Assembly: GCA_002863125.1 (NCBI GenBank)
Contig: PKEB01000016.1
Location: 90,633-154,632 of the forward strand
Length of the DNA: 64,000 nucleotides
Reading direction: 5' to 3'
Source: Flavobacteriales bacterium
GTDB lineage: Bacteria > Bacteroidota > Bacteroidia > Flavobacteriales_D > Sanyastnellaceae
Positions within the stretch are counted from its first letter, which is position 1. Each line of letters begins with the position of its first letter. The position numbers and the translations under genes are program-made. Below are positions 35,313-43,806 of the stretch, piece after piece. The notes under the pieces were generated by a model, which was not told the origin of the DNA, made no database searches, and saw nothing but the letters and a program-made list of their open reading frames with translations.

Positions 35313-36328
35313 ATCCATCCGCCAAACGCCTGAGAATCGCAGCAATTCTATTGGGAAGTGTGGTGTGCCTCGGAAGCATTGGCTTCATGTGGATTGAAGG
35401 CTACTCCTTGCTCGAAGCCATCTACATGACCGTGATTACGGTTTCGACGGTTGGGTTCGGCGAAGTGCGCAGTCTTTCGGATGGAGGCATGTTGTTCACT
35501 GCCATCCTCATTGTCAGTTCCATTGGCACATTTACCTTCGCGGCAACGGCAGTCACCCAGTTTTTCATCGAGGGAGACTACCGGGAGCGCCTTCGGGCCA
35601 AGCGAATTCAGCGGATCATGAATGAGATGAACAACCACGTTATTATCTGCGGCTACGGTCGTGTAGGGGAAAAGGCAGTTCAGGAACTGCAGGACCACGC
35701 GCACGAGGTGGTGATCATTGAATCCAATGAAGAACTCGTCAAGAAGCTGCGAGATGCAGGGGTTCGGGTGCTTTCGGGTGACGCGACGGAGGATGAAAAT
35801 TTGGTCAATGCAGGCCTCGATCGCGCGCGCGCACTCATTACCACGTTGCCGGACGACGCACAAAACCTCTACGTGGTCCTCGCCGCAAAAGAACGCCGTC
35901 CCGACCTGCTGACCATCAGCCGGGCGTCCAACGCCAATGCCGTGAGCAAGCTGAAGGTGGCAGGTGCCCAGAATGTCATCATGCCCGACCAAGTGGGTGG
36001 GGCGCACATGGCCTCACTCGTCGCCATTCCCGATGTCGTGGAATTCCTCGACCACATTCGCATCCAAGGTGCAGACGCCGTCAACTTGGAAGAAATTGAA
36101 GTGCAGCAATTGCCCGACCGGCTGCAGTCCATGACCCTCGCAGAAATTGACGCGCGGAATCGCATCGGTGTGAACGTCATCGGATTGCGCAAGGCGACGG
36201 GGGAGATGGTCATCAACCCACCGCTGAACACGACCCTTCAAGCGTCCATGAAGCTTTTTGTGTTGGGAACGGCGGACCAAATACGGCGGTTAAACGACTT
36301 CATCGGAATACAAAGTCCTTCGCTCTGA
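35309..36328 (+). CDS. Two-helix potassium channel with RCK (TrkA-N/TrkA-C) domain, MthK type
   Basis: This 339-residue ligand-gated K+ channel subunit has TM1 at about residues 9-28. A pore helix and selectivity filter TVITVSTVGFGEV follow (about 41-53, GFG instead of GYG), then TM2 at about 62-87. The cytosolic RCK domain begins HVIICGYGRVGEKAVQEL (nucleotide-binding GxGxxG, about 110-128) and VIIESNEE. A TrkA-C-like domain ends the protein. Four such subunits would form the pore and their RCK domains a gating ring. It is translationally coupled to pyrF by a 4-base overlap. Ligand unknown. Confidence 0.92.
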   Translation: MNPSAKRLRIAAILLGSVVCLGSIGFMWIEGYSLLEAIYMTVITVSTVGFGEVRSLSDGGMLFTAILIVSSIGTFTFAATAVTQFFIEGDYRERLRAKRIQRIMNEMNNHVIICGYGRVGEKAVQELQDHAHEVVIIESNEELVKKLRDAGVRVLSGDATEDENLVNAGLDRARALITTLPDDAQNLYVVLAAKERRPDLLTISRASNANAVSKLKVAGAQNVIMPDQVGGAHMASLVAIPDVVEFLDHIRIQGADAVNLEEIEVQQLPDRLQSMTLAEIDARNRIGVNVIGLRKATGEMVINPPLNTTLQASMKLFVLGTADQIRRLNDFIGIQSPSL

Positions 36329-36388
36329 AGTTCAGGGTTTGAGTTGCTTTGTATATTCGAGTTCTTACGATTGATAACCCTTCGATTC

Positions 36389-37930
36389 ATGCGAAAATTC
36401 CTCCCCCTTGTTGCGCTTGTGAGTGCCTTGTTTCAGCCAGTTTATGCCCAGGCGTCAACCGTTGATGAGAAGATCAATGCGGTCATGGAGCCCCTGACCA
36501 ACGCGATCATGAAAGTCATTTTCTTTCAAGTATCGTTCGCCGGCGTTTCAGTGCCCTTCGTGCTGATCTGGCTGCTTGCGGGAGCCATCTTTTTTACGTT
36601 CTACTTCAACTTCATCAACATCCGAGGATTCGGGCATGCGTTGGACGTGGTTCGAGGGAAATACGATGATCCCAATGATGCCGGTGAAGTCAGTCACTTC
36701 CAGGCGTTGACCGCTGCTTTGAGCGGAACGGTCGGTGTTGGAAACATTGCGGGTGTGGCGTTCGCCGTTTCATTGGGTGGACCGGGGGCGACCTTCTGGA
36801 TGATCGTGGCTGGACTGCTTGGAATGAGTTCAAAATTTGTGGAGTGCACGCTCGGAACGAAGTACCGTCAGGAAAACGAGGACGGCTCGGTTTCTGGTGG
36901 TCCCATGTACTACCTGAGGGACGGCTTGGCTAAGCAAGGCAAAGCGCAGCTCGGTAAAATTTTGGCGGTACTGTTTGCCATCGCCTGCATCGGAGGGAGT
37001 TTTGGCGGCGGCGGCATGGTGCAAGTCAACCAAGCGACAAAGCAACTCATCGAGGTCACCGGTGGTGAGCAGTCCTTTCTCGCAGGTCAAAGCTGGATGT
37101 TTGGTGTAGTAATGGCCATCTTGGTAGGTTTGATCATCATCGGCGGCATCAAAAGCATCGCCCGTGTTACGGATAAGGTCGTTCCGTTCATGGTCGGCAT
37201 TTACGTCCTTGGGGCGTTGGTCGTTCTGGGTGGAAACATCGCCGAGATTCCAAGTGCCTTTGGCCTCATCATTTCGAGCGCCTTCTCCGCTGATGCGGCG
37301 TATGGTGGATTGATCGGGGTGCTCATCGTTGGATTCCAGCGTGCGGCGTTTTCCAATGAGGCGGGCATCGGTTCTGCCTCCATCGCGCACTCTGCGGCCA
37401 AAACCAACGAGCCGGTCAGTGAAGGCGTTGTTGCATTGTTGGAGCCGTTCATCGATACGGTGGTTATCTGCACCATGACCGCATTGGTCATCGTGATTTC
37501 GGGTTACGGATCAATTGGCCAAGAAGCGGCCTTGGGATTGGCGCAAGCGAAAGACTTGCAAGCGATTGAGTTGACGAGCAGCGCCTTTGCTCAAACGATG
37601 TCGTGGTTCCCTGTTGTGTTGTCTGCGGCGGTCATTCTCTTTGCGCTATCGACCATGATCAGCTGGAGCTACTATGGATTGAAGTCCTGGACGTTCTTGT
37701 TTGGAGAGTCCAAGGTGGCGGACCTGTCGTACAAAGGCGTGTTCTGCCTCTTCGTGATCCTCGGTTCTGCGATTTCTGCGCAGAGCGTATTCGACTTTGG
37801 TGATGCGATGATTTTCGCCATGTGCTTCCCGAATGTTTTGGGCTTGTACTTCCTGATGGGAGAGGTGAAGCAGGATGTTGCGGATTATTTCAAGCGCATT
37901 AAGTCGGGCGAGATCAAGCGATACGATTAA
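36389..37930 (+). CDS. Alanine/glycine:cation (Na+) symporter, AGCS family
   Basis: This 513-residue inner-membrane transporter would bring alanine or glycine in with Na+ or H+. An N-terminal stretch (1-22, [18 protein letters not shown]) looks like a cleavable signal peptide before the usual first helix. About ten further hydrophobic helices follow. AGCS signatures include [43 protein letters not shown] and [20 protein letters not shown] chose ATG 36389, which gives the signal-like start. The 60-base gap upstream has a near-match -7 box (TATATTCG, 36352) but no riboswitch-like structure. Confidence 0.93.
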   Translation: MRKFLPLVALVSALFQPVYAQASTVDEKINAVMEPLTNAIMKVIFFQVSFAGVSVPFVLIWLLAGAIFFTFYFNFINIRGFGHALDVVRGKYDDPNDAGEVSHFQALTAALSGTVGVGNIAGVAFAVSLGGPGATFWMIVAGLLGMSSKFVECTLGTKYRQENEDGSVSGGPMYYLRDGLAKQGKAQLGKILAVLFAIACIGGSFGGGGMVQVNQATKQLIEVTGGEQSFLAGQSWMFGVVMAILVGLIIIGGIKSIARVTDKVVPFMVGIYVLGALVVLGGNIAEIPSAFGLIISSAFSADAAYGGLIGVLIVGFQRAAFSNEAGIGSASIAHSAAKTNEPVSEGVVALLEPFIDTVVICTMTALVIVISGYGSIGQEAALGLAQAKDLQAIELTSSAFAQTMSWFPVVLSAAVILFALSTMISWSYYGLKSWTFLFGESKVADLSYKGVFCLFVILGSAISAQSVFDFGDAMIFAMCFPNVLGLYFLMGEVKQDVADYFKRIKSGEIKRYD

Positions 37931-37939
37931 GAGACAGCA

Positions 37940-37958
37940 TGTCGGTTGCAGGCCGACA
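37940..37958 (+). terminator. Short hairpin after the AGCS transporter gene
   Basis: TGTCGG (37940-37945) and CCGACA (37953-37958) pair perfectly over a 7-base loop. No T-run follows, so termination is uncertain. Confidence 0.3.
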
Positions 37959-37979
37959 CGGAGTGAGTGAGTTGAGGAG

Positions 37980-38630
37980 ATGGAAAAAGCTGAAAGACGC
38001 GCCCTATTGGGCTTCGTCCTGATTTCATGGTTGGCATTGGGGGTGCGTGCTGGGTTCTGGTACAAGTCCCACCGGATGTATGTGACGCAGGAACACCCGG
38101 TCCCGGTCGCATGGTTGTTGGAGTCATTGGAAACGGTGCGTTCGTCTCCTTCCAATCGAAAACGCCCGAGCGCATCTCAGCGGCCGCGGCATCCCGAGCA
38201 GCAACACCAACAACGCCAACAACGGGTCCTCGACCTGAATGCTGCTGATAGTGCTGCGCTCGAGGCAATGCCTTACATCGGTCCGGTTCTGGCGGCCCGC
38301 ATTTGCCGGTTTCGAAATGCGCTGGGAGGGTTTCATGCGGTTGAACAATTGCGTGAGGTTTGGGGCCTGAAGCCCGAAGCTGCAGAACGGTTGATGCCCA
38401 TGTTCCATACGGGCAGGGGGGTCTACCACGTGCTTTGTGCGGATACGGCAACGTGGTTCGAGCTGAAGAGTCATCCCTACATCGATGCGAAGGCTGCCAG
38501 CGCAATCGAGCGTTACAGGCGGCACCATCCCCTGGATTCACTTGAGGCCCTTGCTGATGCGATTCCCATTACCGACAGCATGATTCGGAGGTGGAGTCCG
38601 TATCTTAGGCTTTGTGAACACCGCGATTAA
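37980..38630 (+). CDS. Helix-hairpin-helix protein with N-terminal membrane helix (ComEA-like)
   Basis: This 216-residue protein has one hydrophobic segment at about residues 8-27 (ALLGFVLISWLALGVRAGFWY), then a basic, Gln/Arg-rich linker to about residue 80. Two or three HhH DNA-binding units follow: VLDLNAADSAALEAMPYIGPVLAARI, HAVEQLREVWGLKPEAAERLM, and a degenerate third ending in TDSMIRRWSPYL. ComEA proteins bind incoming DNA during natural transformation, and membrane-anchored HhH proteins of this size are common in Bacteroidota. A DNA-uptake role is inferred only. Its end overlaps the apt start by 17 bases. Confidence 0.8.
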   Translation: MEKAERRALLGFVLISWLALGVRAGFWYKSHRMYVTQEHPVPVAWLLESLETVRSSPSNRKRPSASQRPRHPEQQHQQRQQRVLDLNAADSAALEAMPYIGPVLAARICRFRNALGGFHAVEQLREVWGLKPEAAERLMPMFHTGRGVYHVLCADTATWFELKSHPYIDAKAASAIERYRRHHPLDSLEALADAIPITDSMIRRWSPYLRLCEHRD

Positions 38631-39180
38631 TACATATCGCTCATTGGAGGATGCACTGAGGACGGCCATCCGGGATGTCCCGGACTTTCCGCAACCAGGG
38701 CTCGTGTTTAAAGACCTGAGCCCGGTTTGGGCCAATCCAAGTCTGCGGGCGAAAGCGGTGAATGCAGTGGCAGAATGGATTCAGTCTACAGGTAGCACAC
38801 CCACGGCCATTGCCGGCATCGAAAGCCGGGGGTTTTTGTTGGGCATGTCACTTGCCGATCGGCTGAATGTGCCATTTGTCGCGTTGAGGAAGGCGGGGAA
38901 GCTGCCCGGTCCAACGGTGAGTGAATCGTATGAATTGGAATACGGCACGGCAGTGTTGGAATGCCAATTGGGGGCCTTCGAATCTTTGGATGAAGTTTTG
39001 ATTCATGATGATGTATTGGCGACAGGTGGAACAGCGACGGCGGCGGCGGCATTGGTAAATCGCAGCGGGGCCCAGTTGTGGGGCTTCTCGTTTTTGATGA
39101 ATTTGAATGTTTTAAATGGGAGCGAGCGGCTGCAGGCGAACTGCCCCGCGGCACGTTTCCACTCCCTTCTATCGGTTTAG
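38614..39180 (+). CDS. apt: Adenine phosphoribosyltransferase
   Basis: Apt salvages adenine to AMP using PRPP. The 188-residue protein has [18 protein letters not shown], then [33 protein letters not shown]. The PRPP-binding loop is [21 protein letters not shown]. The start is GTG at 38614, inside the end of the preceding HhH gene (17-base overlap). No ATG precedes the conserved N-terminus. The acyl-CoA dehydrogenase gene follows after one base. Confidence 0.94.
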   Translation: MNTAINTYRSLEDALRTAIRDVPDFPQPGLVFKDLSPVWANPSLRAKAVNAVAEWIQSTGSTPTAIAGIESRGFLLGMSLADRLNVPFVALRKAGKLPGPTVSESYELEYGTAVLECQLGAFESLDEVLIHDDVLATGGTATAAAALVNRSGAQLWGFSFLMNLNVLNGSERLQANCPAARFHSLLSV

Positions 39181-39181
39181 C

Positions 39182-40330
39182 ATGCATTTTAAAGAGACAG
39201 AGGACCAACGGGCCATCCGTGCAACGGTGCGTGATTTTGCAGAGAAAGAAATCCTGCCGCATCGCATGGAATGGGACGAGGGCCAGGTGTTTCCCCGAGC
39301 CTTGTTCAGCAAGATGGGCGAGTTGGGGTTGATGGGTATGCTTGTGCCCGAGGCGTTAGGTGGAGCGGGCATGGGATACTTCGAATACAAAATTGCCATC
39401 GAAGAAATCGCCAAGGTCTGCGGCTCAATTGGCCTGTCCATGGCTGCCCACAATAGCCTCTGCACCAACCACATTCTCATGTTTGGCTCGGAAGCGCAAC
39501 GTCAGAAGTACTTGCCGGACCTAGCCAGTGGCCAAGCCATCGGTGCGTGGGGCCTCACCGAAGCAAACACCGGAAGTGATGCCATGCGCATGCGCTGCAC
39601 AGCTGCTCGCGATGAGGCACGTGGCGGCTGGGTCCTGAACGGAACGAAAAACTGGATTACACACGGCATCTCTGGCGACGTCGCCGTGGTACTGGCACGA
39701 ACAGGTGAGCTATTGGACAGCCGAGGCATCACAGCGTTTGTCGTAACCCGCGGTCAGGAAGGCTTTTCGGGAGGTAAAAAGGAGAACAAGCTGGGCATGC
39801 GTTCGTCGGAAACGGCAGAAATGGTTTTCGACGGGTGCTTCGTGCCTGATGATCAAGTGCTCGGCGAAGTCGGCGACGGTTTCATTCAAGCGATGAAGAT
39901 CCTCGATGGAGGCCGCATCTCCATTGCCTCATTGGCATTGGGCATCGCCAAAGGCGCCTACGAAACGGCCAAGGCGTATTCCAAGGAGCGCGAACAATTT
40001 GGGAAGGCCATCAGTCAATTCCAGGCCATCGCATTTAAACTCGCCGATATGCACACATCCATTGAGGCGGCCGACTTGTTGACCTTGCAAGCTTGTTTCC
40101 TCAAAGAATCCGGGAAGCCCGTGACCAAGGAATCGGCGATGGCCAAGTACCAAGCGTCAGAAATGTGTGTGCGCGTTGCCACGGAAGGTATTCAGGTATT
40201 GGGCGGGTACGGATACACCAAGGATTTCCCCGCAGAGAAGTTCTACCGGGACAGCAAGCTGTGCACCATCGGGGAGGGGACCAGTGAAATCCAGAAGTTG
40301 GTGATCTCGCGTGAAATCATCAACGAGTGA
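39182..40330 (+). CDS. Acyl-CoA dehydrogenase
   Basis: This 382-residue flavoprotein oxidises acyl-CoA thioesters to 2-enoyl-CoA. Signatures include [17 protein letters not shown] and the FAD/substrate loop [10 protein letters not shown]. Near position 367, [17 protein letters not shown] follows the usual catalytic Glu region ([11 protein letters not shown]). It resembles short-chain/branched-chain members such as butyryl-CoA dehydrogenase, but chain length cannot be fixed by reading. It follows apt with a 1-base gap. The ATG at 39182 matches the family N-terminus ([23 protein letters not shown]). Confidence 0.94.
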   Translation: MHFKETEDQRAIRATVRDFAEKEILPHRMEWDEGQVFPRALFSKMGELGLMGMLVPEALGGAGMGYFEYKIAIEEIAKVCGSIGLSMAAHNSLCTNHILMFGSEAQRQKYLPDLASGQAIGAWGLTEANTGSDAMRMRCTAARDEARGGWVLNGTKNWITHGISGDVAVVLARTGELLDSRGITAFVVTRGQEGFSGGKKENKLGMRSSETAEMVFDGCFVPDDQVLGEVGDGFIQAMKILDGGRISIASLALGIAKGAYETAKAYSKEREQFGKAISQFQAIAFKLADMHTSIEAADLLTLQACFLKESGKPVTKESAMAKYQASEMCVRVATEGIQVLGGYGYTKDFPAEKFYRDSKLCTIGEGTSEIQKLVISREIINE

Positions 40331-40360
40331 TTGCGCTTCAACGATTGCGCCTGGCGTTTT

Positions 40361-40390
40361 TTGTACTTTGAATCTTATCGTGTAAATTTG
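40361..40390 (+). promoter_or_regulatory. Promoter of rpsU (TTG-N19-TAAATTTG)
   Basis: TTG (40361-40363), a 19-base spacer and TAAATTTG (40383-40390) fit the Bacteroidota promoter consensus fully, 18 bases before the rpsU ATG. The leader has no Shine-Dalgarno sequence. Confidence 0.8.
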
Positions 40391-40408
40391 CCGTCCAATT
40401 TTGATACT

Positions 40409-40600
40409 ATGCTTTCCATCCCTGTAAAAGAAGGAGACAACATTGAACGCGCACTGAAGCGATTCAAGAAGAAGTTTGACCGCACGAAGCGCATGCGCGA
40501 GCTCCGAACGCGCCGTGAATTCGTGAAGCCGAGCGTTTTGAACCGAGAGCAGCGAAAGAAAGCCGTATATAAAAACGGACTAAATCTGAAAAACGACTGA
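40409..40600 (+). CDS. rpsU: 30S ribosomal protein bS21
   Basis: bS21 is a small basic protein at the 30S platform needed for initiation. The 63-residue protein reads MLSIPVKEGDNIERALKRF at its start, followed by the Lys/Arg-rich KKKFDRTKRMRELRTRREF. Tyr54 in AVYKNG matches a C-terminal tyrosine reported, in Flavobacterium johnsoniae, to stack on the anti-Shine-Dalgarno end of 16S rRNA and help sequester it. The gene has its own promoter and is followed by a strong terminator, so it is probably expressed mostly as a single-gene transcript. Confidence 0.96.
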   Translation: MLSIPVKEGDNIERALKRFKKKFDRTKRMRELRTRREFVKPSVLNREQRKKAVYKNGLNLKND

Positions 40601-40622
40601 GGAATCCTTTGTTTTTCATTTC

Positions 40623-40660
40623 AAAAAGACGAAATTGACAGCAGACATTTCGTCTTTTTT
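40623..40660 (+). terminator. Strong intrinsic terminator between rpsU and the xer gene
   Basis: AAAAAGACGAAAT (40623-40635) pairs without mismatch to ATTTCGTCTTTTT (40647-40659) over an 11-base loop. The TTG start of the recombinase is only four bases past the hairpin. Confidence 0.9.
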
Positions 40661-40663
40661 GTT

Positions 40664-41560
40664 TTGAACCAAATTCCGCCACACGTCGAAGATTTCCTTG
40701 ACTATCTGCTCAAGGAGAAGAGAGGAAGCGTACACACGCTTCGTTGTTACAGGTCCGACCTGGGGCAATTGGTGAAATTCATGGACGAGCAATTTGGATG
40801 TTCCGACTTGCGAGAAGTCAAATCTGAATGGCTGCGTTCATACGTGGTGGAGATGATGCGAATGCAAAAAGCTCCCCGGACCATTCACCGGAAAGTCAGC
40901 GCCTACCGCACCTTTGTCAAGTACGCCAAGCGGCAGGGTTCGATGGAGGCGGATCCCGCAGATTCCATTGCATTGCCCAAGTTGGCCAAGCGGCTCCCAA
41001 GCGTTGTGCCGGAGCACGCCATGCGGGAGTTGTTCGAAGAAGAAGTCTTTAGCGATGACTGGAAGGGGCGACGGGACCGCAGCATCATTGCCTTGATGTA
41101 CGAGACCGGTGTTCGGTTGAGTGAATTGATCGCATTAAAAGTTTCGGATTTGCATACGGAACGGAAAGAAATTCTCGTTCTAGGAAAAGGGTCGAAGGAA
41201 CGACGCATTCCTCTGCTCTCTGAAACCATGTCAAGCATTGTAGCGCACATCGAAGAAAGGCCCTTCAAGTCCAAGCACCTGTTCGTCACGGATGCAGGCC
41301 GTAGCTTGTACGGGTCCTTCGTCTACCGCAGGGTTCACTATTACCTTTCCTTGGTTAGTTCGTTGCGCAAAAGCAGTCCGCACGTGTTGCGGCACACCTT
41401 TGCCACCCACTTGTTGAACAACGGCGCGGAGCTATCGGCAGTCAAAGACTTGCTCGGCCATTCCTCGTTGAGTTCTACCCAGGTTTACACGCATCAGTCA
41501 TTGTCACGGTTGAAGGAGTTGCATCAGGACAGTCCGTTGGACGTTCGCCCGCAAGATTAA
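40664..41560 (+). CDS. Tyrosine recombinase, XerC/XerD family
   Basis: This 298-residue site-specific recombinase of the chromosome dimer-resolution type has an N-terminal SAM-like core-binding domain (about 5-90; PHVEDFLDYLLKEKRGSVHTL). The catalytic domain shows Arg in YETGVRLSELIAL, His/Arg in HVLRHTFATHLLNNGAE, His in LGHSSLSSTQVYTH and the nucleophile Tyr there. Length and gene context (rpsU-xer-hpf is common in Flavobacteriia) mark it as housekeeping rather than a phage integrase. The start is TTG 40664, right behind the terminator hairpin; the next Met (residue 44) would cut into the core domain. Confidence 0.93.
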   Translation: MNQIPPHVEDFLDYLLKEKRGSVHTLRCYRSDLGQLVKFMDEQFGCSDLREVKSEWLRSYVVEMMRMQKAPRTIHRKVSAYRTFVKYAKRQGSMEADPADSIALPKLAKRLPSVVPEHAMRELFEEEVFSDDWKGRRDRSIIALMYETGVRLSELIALKVSDLHTERKEILVLGKGSKERRIPLLSETMSSIVAHIEERPFKSKHLFVTDAGRSLYGSFVYRRVHYYLSLVSSLRKSSPHVLRHTFATHLLNNGAELSAVKDLLGHSSLSSTQVYTHQSLSRLKELHQDSPLDVRPQD

Positions 41561-41572
41561 TCCTTCACAACC

Positions 41573-41875
41573 ATGCAGATGCAAATCCATTCTATCCATT
41601 TCGACGCCGACACGCGACTCCTCGAATTTGTCGAACACAAGGTCGGCAAGCTCAATACCTTTCACGACCAGATCATCTCCTGTGAAGTCTTCCTCCGGGT
41701 GGAGAAAAGCGACGACCGCGACAACAAGGTTTCCGAGGTAAAAATCCACGTGCCAGGTGCCGATTTTTTCGCGAAGCGCAAAGCCCCGAGCTTTGAGGCG
41801 GGGATTGACGAGGTTGTCGAGGCCATTCGACGCCAGATTCGCAAGCAGAAAACGGCCCGTTTAGCCACTGCTTAA
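41573..41875 (+). CDS. hpf: Ribosome hibernation-promoting factor (short HPF/RaiA family)
   Basis: This 100-residue protein binds the 30S decoding region in stationary phase and shuts down or dimerises ribosomes. The fold core is MQIHSIHFDADTRLLEFVEHKVGKL, then VSEVKIHVPGADFFAKRKAPSFEAGIDEVVEAIRRQIRKQK. It is the short form, without the C-terminal dimerisation domain of long HPF. It lies 12 bases after the recombinase gene and is probably co-transcribed with it. Confidence 0.92.
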   Translation: MQMQIHSIHFDADTRLLEFVEHKVGKLNTFHDQIISCEVFLRVEKSDDRDNKVSEVKIHVPGADFFAKRKAPSFEAGIDEVVEAIRRQIRKQKTARLATA

Positions 41876-41901
41876 ACGCTTGCCAATCAACTGATTGAAG
41901 G

Positions 41902-41931
41902 GGGCGAGTTTTTCCAAAAAACAAATCGCCC
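41902..41931 (+). terminator. Hairpin after hpf
   Basis: GGGCGA (41902-41907) pairs with TCGCCC (41926-41931). The loop contains a T5/A5 inner palindrome. No downstream T-run is present. Confidence 0.35.
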
Positions 41932-41940
41932 TCCAACGCA

Positions 41941-41970
41941 TTGTATCCAACGATTTCTTTCATACATTTG
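41941..41970 (+). promoter_or_regulatory. Promoter of the tRNA-tuf operon (TTG-N19-TACATTTG)
   Basis: TTG (41941-41943), a 19-base spacer and TACATTTG (41963-41970) match the Bacteroidota consensus. It lies 48 bases before the first tRNA and is the only full promoter seen ahead of tuf, secE-nusG, the ribosomal protein genes and rpoBC. Confidence 0.8.
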
Positions 41971-42018
41971 CCGTCCTGAAAACCGGGGAGTTTGCGCTCT
42001 CCAGTTCTTTGACGTGTT

Positions 42019-42092
42019 GCCGATGTAGCTCAGTTGGCCAGAGCAGCTGATTTGTAATCAGCGGGTCGGGGGTTCGAATCCCTCCATCGGCT
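42019..42092 (+). tRNA. tRNA-Thr (anticodon TGT)
   Basis: GCCGATG (42019-42025) pairs with CATCGGC (42085-42091), with discriminator T. The anticodon loop TTTGTAA gives TGT, and GGTTCGAATC marks the T-arm. CCA is not encoded. Confidence 0.95.
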
Positions 42093-42140
42093 CATTTGTT
42101 CGCCGTCCATCCATTGCGTGATGGGCAGTGAATTACAAAC

Positions 42141-42226
42141 GGGGGTACGCCGGAGTTGGAGAGCCGGGGCAGACTGTAAATCTGTTGTCTCTGACTGAAT
42201 AGGTTCGAATCCTATTACCCCCACCA
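42141..42226 (+). tRNA. tRNA-Tyr (anticodon GTA)
   Basis: GGGGGTA (42141-42147) pairs with TACCCCC (42216-42222). The loop CTGTAAA gives anticodon GTA, and a long class II variable arm is present. Discriminator A is followed by an encoded CCA (42224-42226), unlike the other tRNAs in the cluster. Confidence 0.95.
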
Positions 42227-42255
42227 CAGACCGTTCGAACGCGAAAGGTCGAAAA

Positions 42256-42328
42256 GCGGAAGTAGCTCAGTTGGTAGAGCATCAGCCTTCCAAGCTGAAT
42301 GTCGCGAGTTCGAATCTCGTCTTCCGCT
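42256..42328 (+). tRNA. tRNA-Gly (anticodon TCC)
   Basis: GCGGAAG (42256-42262) pairs with CTTCCGC (42321-42327). The anticodon loop CTTCCAA gives TCC, and the T-arm contains AGTTCGAATC. CCA is not encoded. Confidence 0.95.
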
Positions 42329-42345
42329 CCGCCCGAAAGGGTCAA

Positions 42346-42417
<72 letters not shown>

Positions 42418-42462
42418 CGAACATTTAATGTGAAATCAAACAGTAACTAAAACAGTTAGGCA

Positions 42463-43650
42463 ATGGCTAAAGAAACGTTTGACCGGTCAAAACCGCACGT
42501 AAACATCGGTACCATCGGACACGTTGACCACGGTAAGACAACTCTTACTGCGGCAATTACAAAAGTTCTCGCAGACGCGGGACACAGTGAGGCGCGTTCA
42601 TTCGATCAGATTGACAACGCACCAGAAGAAAAAGAGCGTGGTATCACGATCAACTCTTCGCACGTTGAATACCAAACGGCAAACCGCCACTATGCGCACG
42701 TTGACTGCCCAGGTCACGCTGACTATGTAAAGAACATGGTTACAGGTGCTGCGCAGATGGACGGTGCTATCTTGGTTGTTGCTGCAACGGATGGCCCCAT
42801 GCCTCAAACGCGTGAGCACATCCTCTTGGGCCGCCAAGTAGGTATTCCACGCATCGTAGTCTTCATGAACAAAGTGGACATGGTTGACGACGAGGAATTG
42901 CTCGAGTTGGTTGAGATGGAAATCCGCGAGCTGTTGAACTTCTACGAGTACGACGGAGACAACGGTCCTGTAGTTCAGGGTTCTGCTCTCGGCGCGTTGA
43001 ACGGAGAAGGCAAGTGGGTTGAGACGGTCATGAACCTCATGGAGCAGGTTGACCAGTGGATTGAAATCCCACCACGTGACAACGAGAAGCCTTTCTTGAT
43101 GTCCATCGAGGACGTCTTCACCATCACAGGTCGTGGTACGGTTGCTACTGGTCGTATTGAGACTGGTGTAATCAACACGAGTGATCCCGTTGAGATCTTG
43201 GGTATGGGCGACGAGAAGTTGACTTCTACCATTACAGGTGTAGAGATGTTCCGTAAGATTTTGGACCGCGGTGAAGCGGGTGACAACGTTGGTTTGTTGC
43301 TCCGTGGCATTGAGAAGTCTGACATCCGTCGTGGTATGGTTATCGCGAAGCCAGGCTCTATCACTCCTCACACCAAGTTCAAGGCTGAGGTCTACATCTT
43401 GAAGAAGGAAGAAGGTGGCCGTCACACGCCATTCCACAACAAGTACCGTCCACAGTTCTACTTCCGTACAACGGATGTGACAGGTGAGATTGTTTTGGAA
43501 GCAGGCCGTGAGATGGTTATGCCTGGTGACAACGTCACCATCGAGGTACACTTGATCAACCCAGTTGCCATGGACACGGGCTTGCGTTTCGCAATCCGTG
43601 AAGGTGGTCGTACCGTAGGTGCGGGTCAGGTAACCACAGTGATCGAGTAA
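42463..43650 (+). CDS. tuf: Elongation factor Tu
   Basis: EF-Tu carries aminoacyl-tRNA to the ribosome as a GTP complex. The 395-residue protein has G1 GHVDHGKTT, the switch I threonine in [10 protein letters not shown]3 DCPGHADY, G4 NKVDMVDD and G5 GSALGAL. Domains 2 and 3 follow normally. Its codon choice leans strongly to a small set (GGT, CGT, GTT and ATC runs), unlike the more GC-rich neighbours, as expected for very high expression. It is co-transcribed with the four tRNAs upstream, and a 12-base-pair hairpin lies downstream. Confidence 0.99.
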   Translation: MAKETFDRSKPHVNIGTIGHVDHGKTTLTAAITKVLADAGHSEARSFDQIDNAPEEKERGITINSSHVEYQTANRHYAHVDCPGHADYVKNMVTGAAQMDGAILVVAATDGPMPQTREHILLGRQVGIPRIVVFMNKVDMVDDEELLELVEMEIRELLNFYEYDGDNGPVVQGSALGALNGEGKWVETVMNLMEQVDQWIEIPPRDNEKPFLMSIEDVFTITGRGTVATGRIETGVINTSDPVEILGMGDEKLTSTITGVEMFRKILDRGEAGDNVGLLLRGIEKSDIRRGMVIAKPGSITPHTKFKAEVYILKKEEGGRHTPFHNKYRPQFYFRTTDVTGEIVLEAGREMVMPGDNVTIEVHLINPVAMDTGLRFAIREGGRTVGAGQVTTVIE

Positions 43651-43676
43651 GCTCGATCCTACGACTTGAATCGAAC

Positions 43677-43712
43677 GGAAGAAGGCACTCCCGAAGTGGT
43701 GTGCCTTCTTCC
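43677..43712 (+). terminator. Long hairpin between tuf and tRNA-Trp
   Basis: GGAAGAAGGCAC (43677-43688) pairs perfectly with GTGCCTTCTTCC (43701-43712) over a 12-base loop. No T-run follows, and the tRNA begins seven bases later. It could be a partial terminator or an RNA-processing site. Confidence 0.55.
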
Positions 43713-43718
43713 TCATCT

Positions 43719-43791
43719 ACGGGCGTAGCTCAATTGGTAGAGTAGTGGTCTCCAAAACCATTGGTTGCAGGTTCGAGTCCTGCCGCCCGTG
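43719..43791 (+). tRNA. tRNA-Trp (anticodon CCA)
   Basis: ACGGGCG (43719-43725) pairs with CGCCCGT (43784-43790), with discriminator G, as expected for Trp. The anticodon loop CTCCAAA gives CCA. It sits between tuf and secE. Confidence 0.95.
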
Positions 43792-43806
43792 CTAAACTTG
43801 AATGAA

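Noticed and set aside
36329..36388. Glycine or alanine riboswitch before the AGCS transporter
   Set aside because: The gap is only 60 bases, too short for a known glycine aptamer, and no supporting stems were found.
40664..41560. Tyrosine recombinase as a mark of an integrated element
   Set aside because: It sits in the rpsU-xer-hpf housekeeping context, no att-like repeats flank the adjacent tRNAs, and no phage or conjugation genes are nearby.
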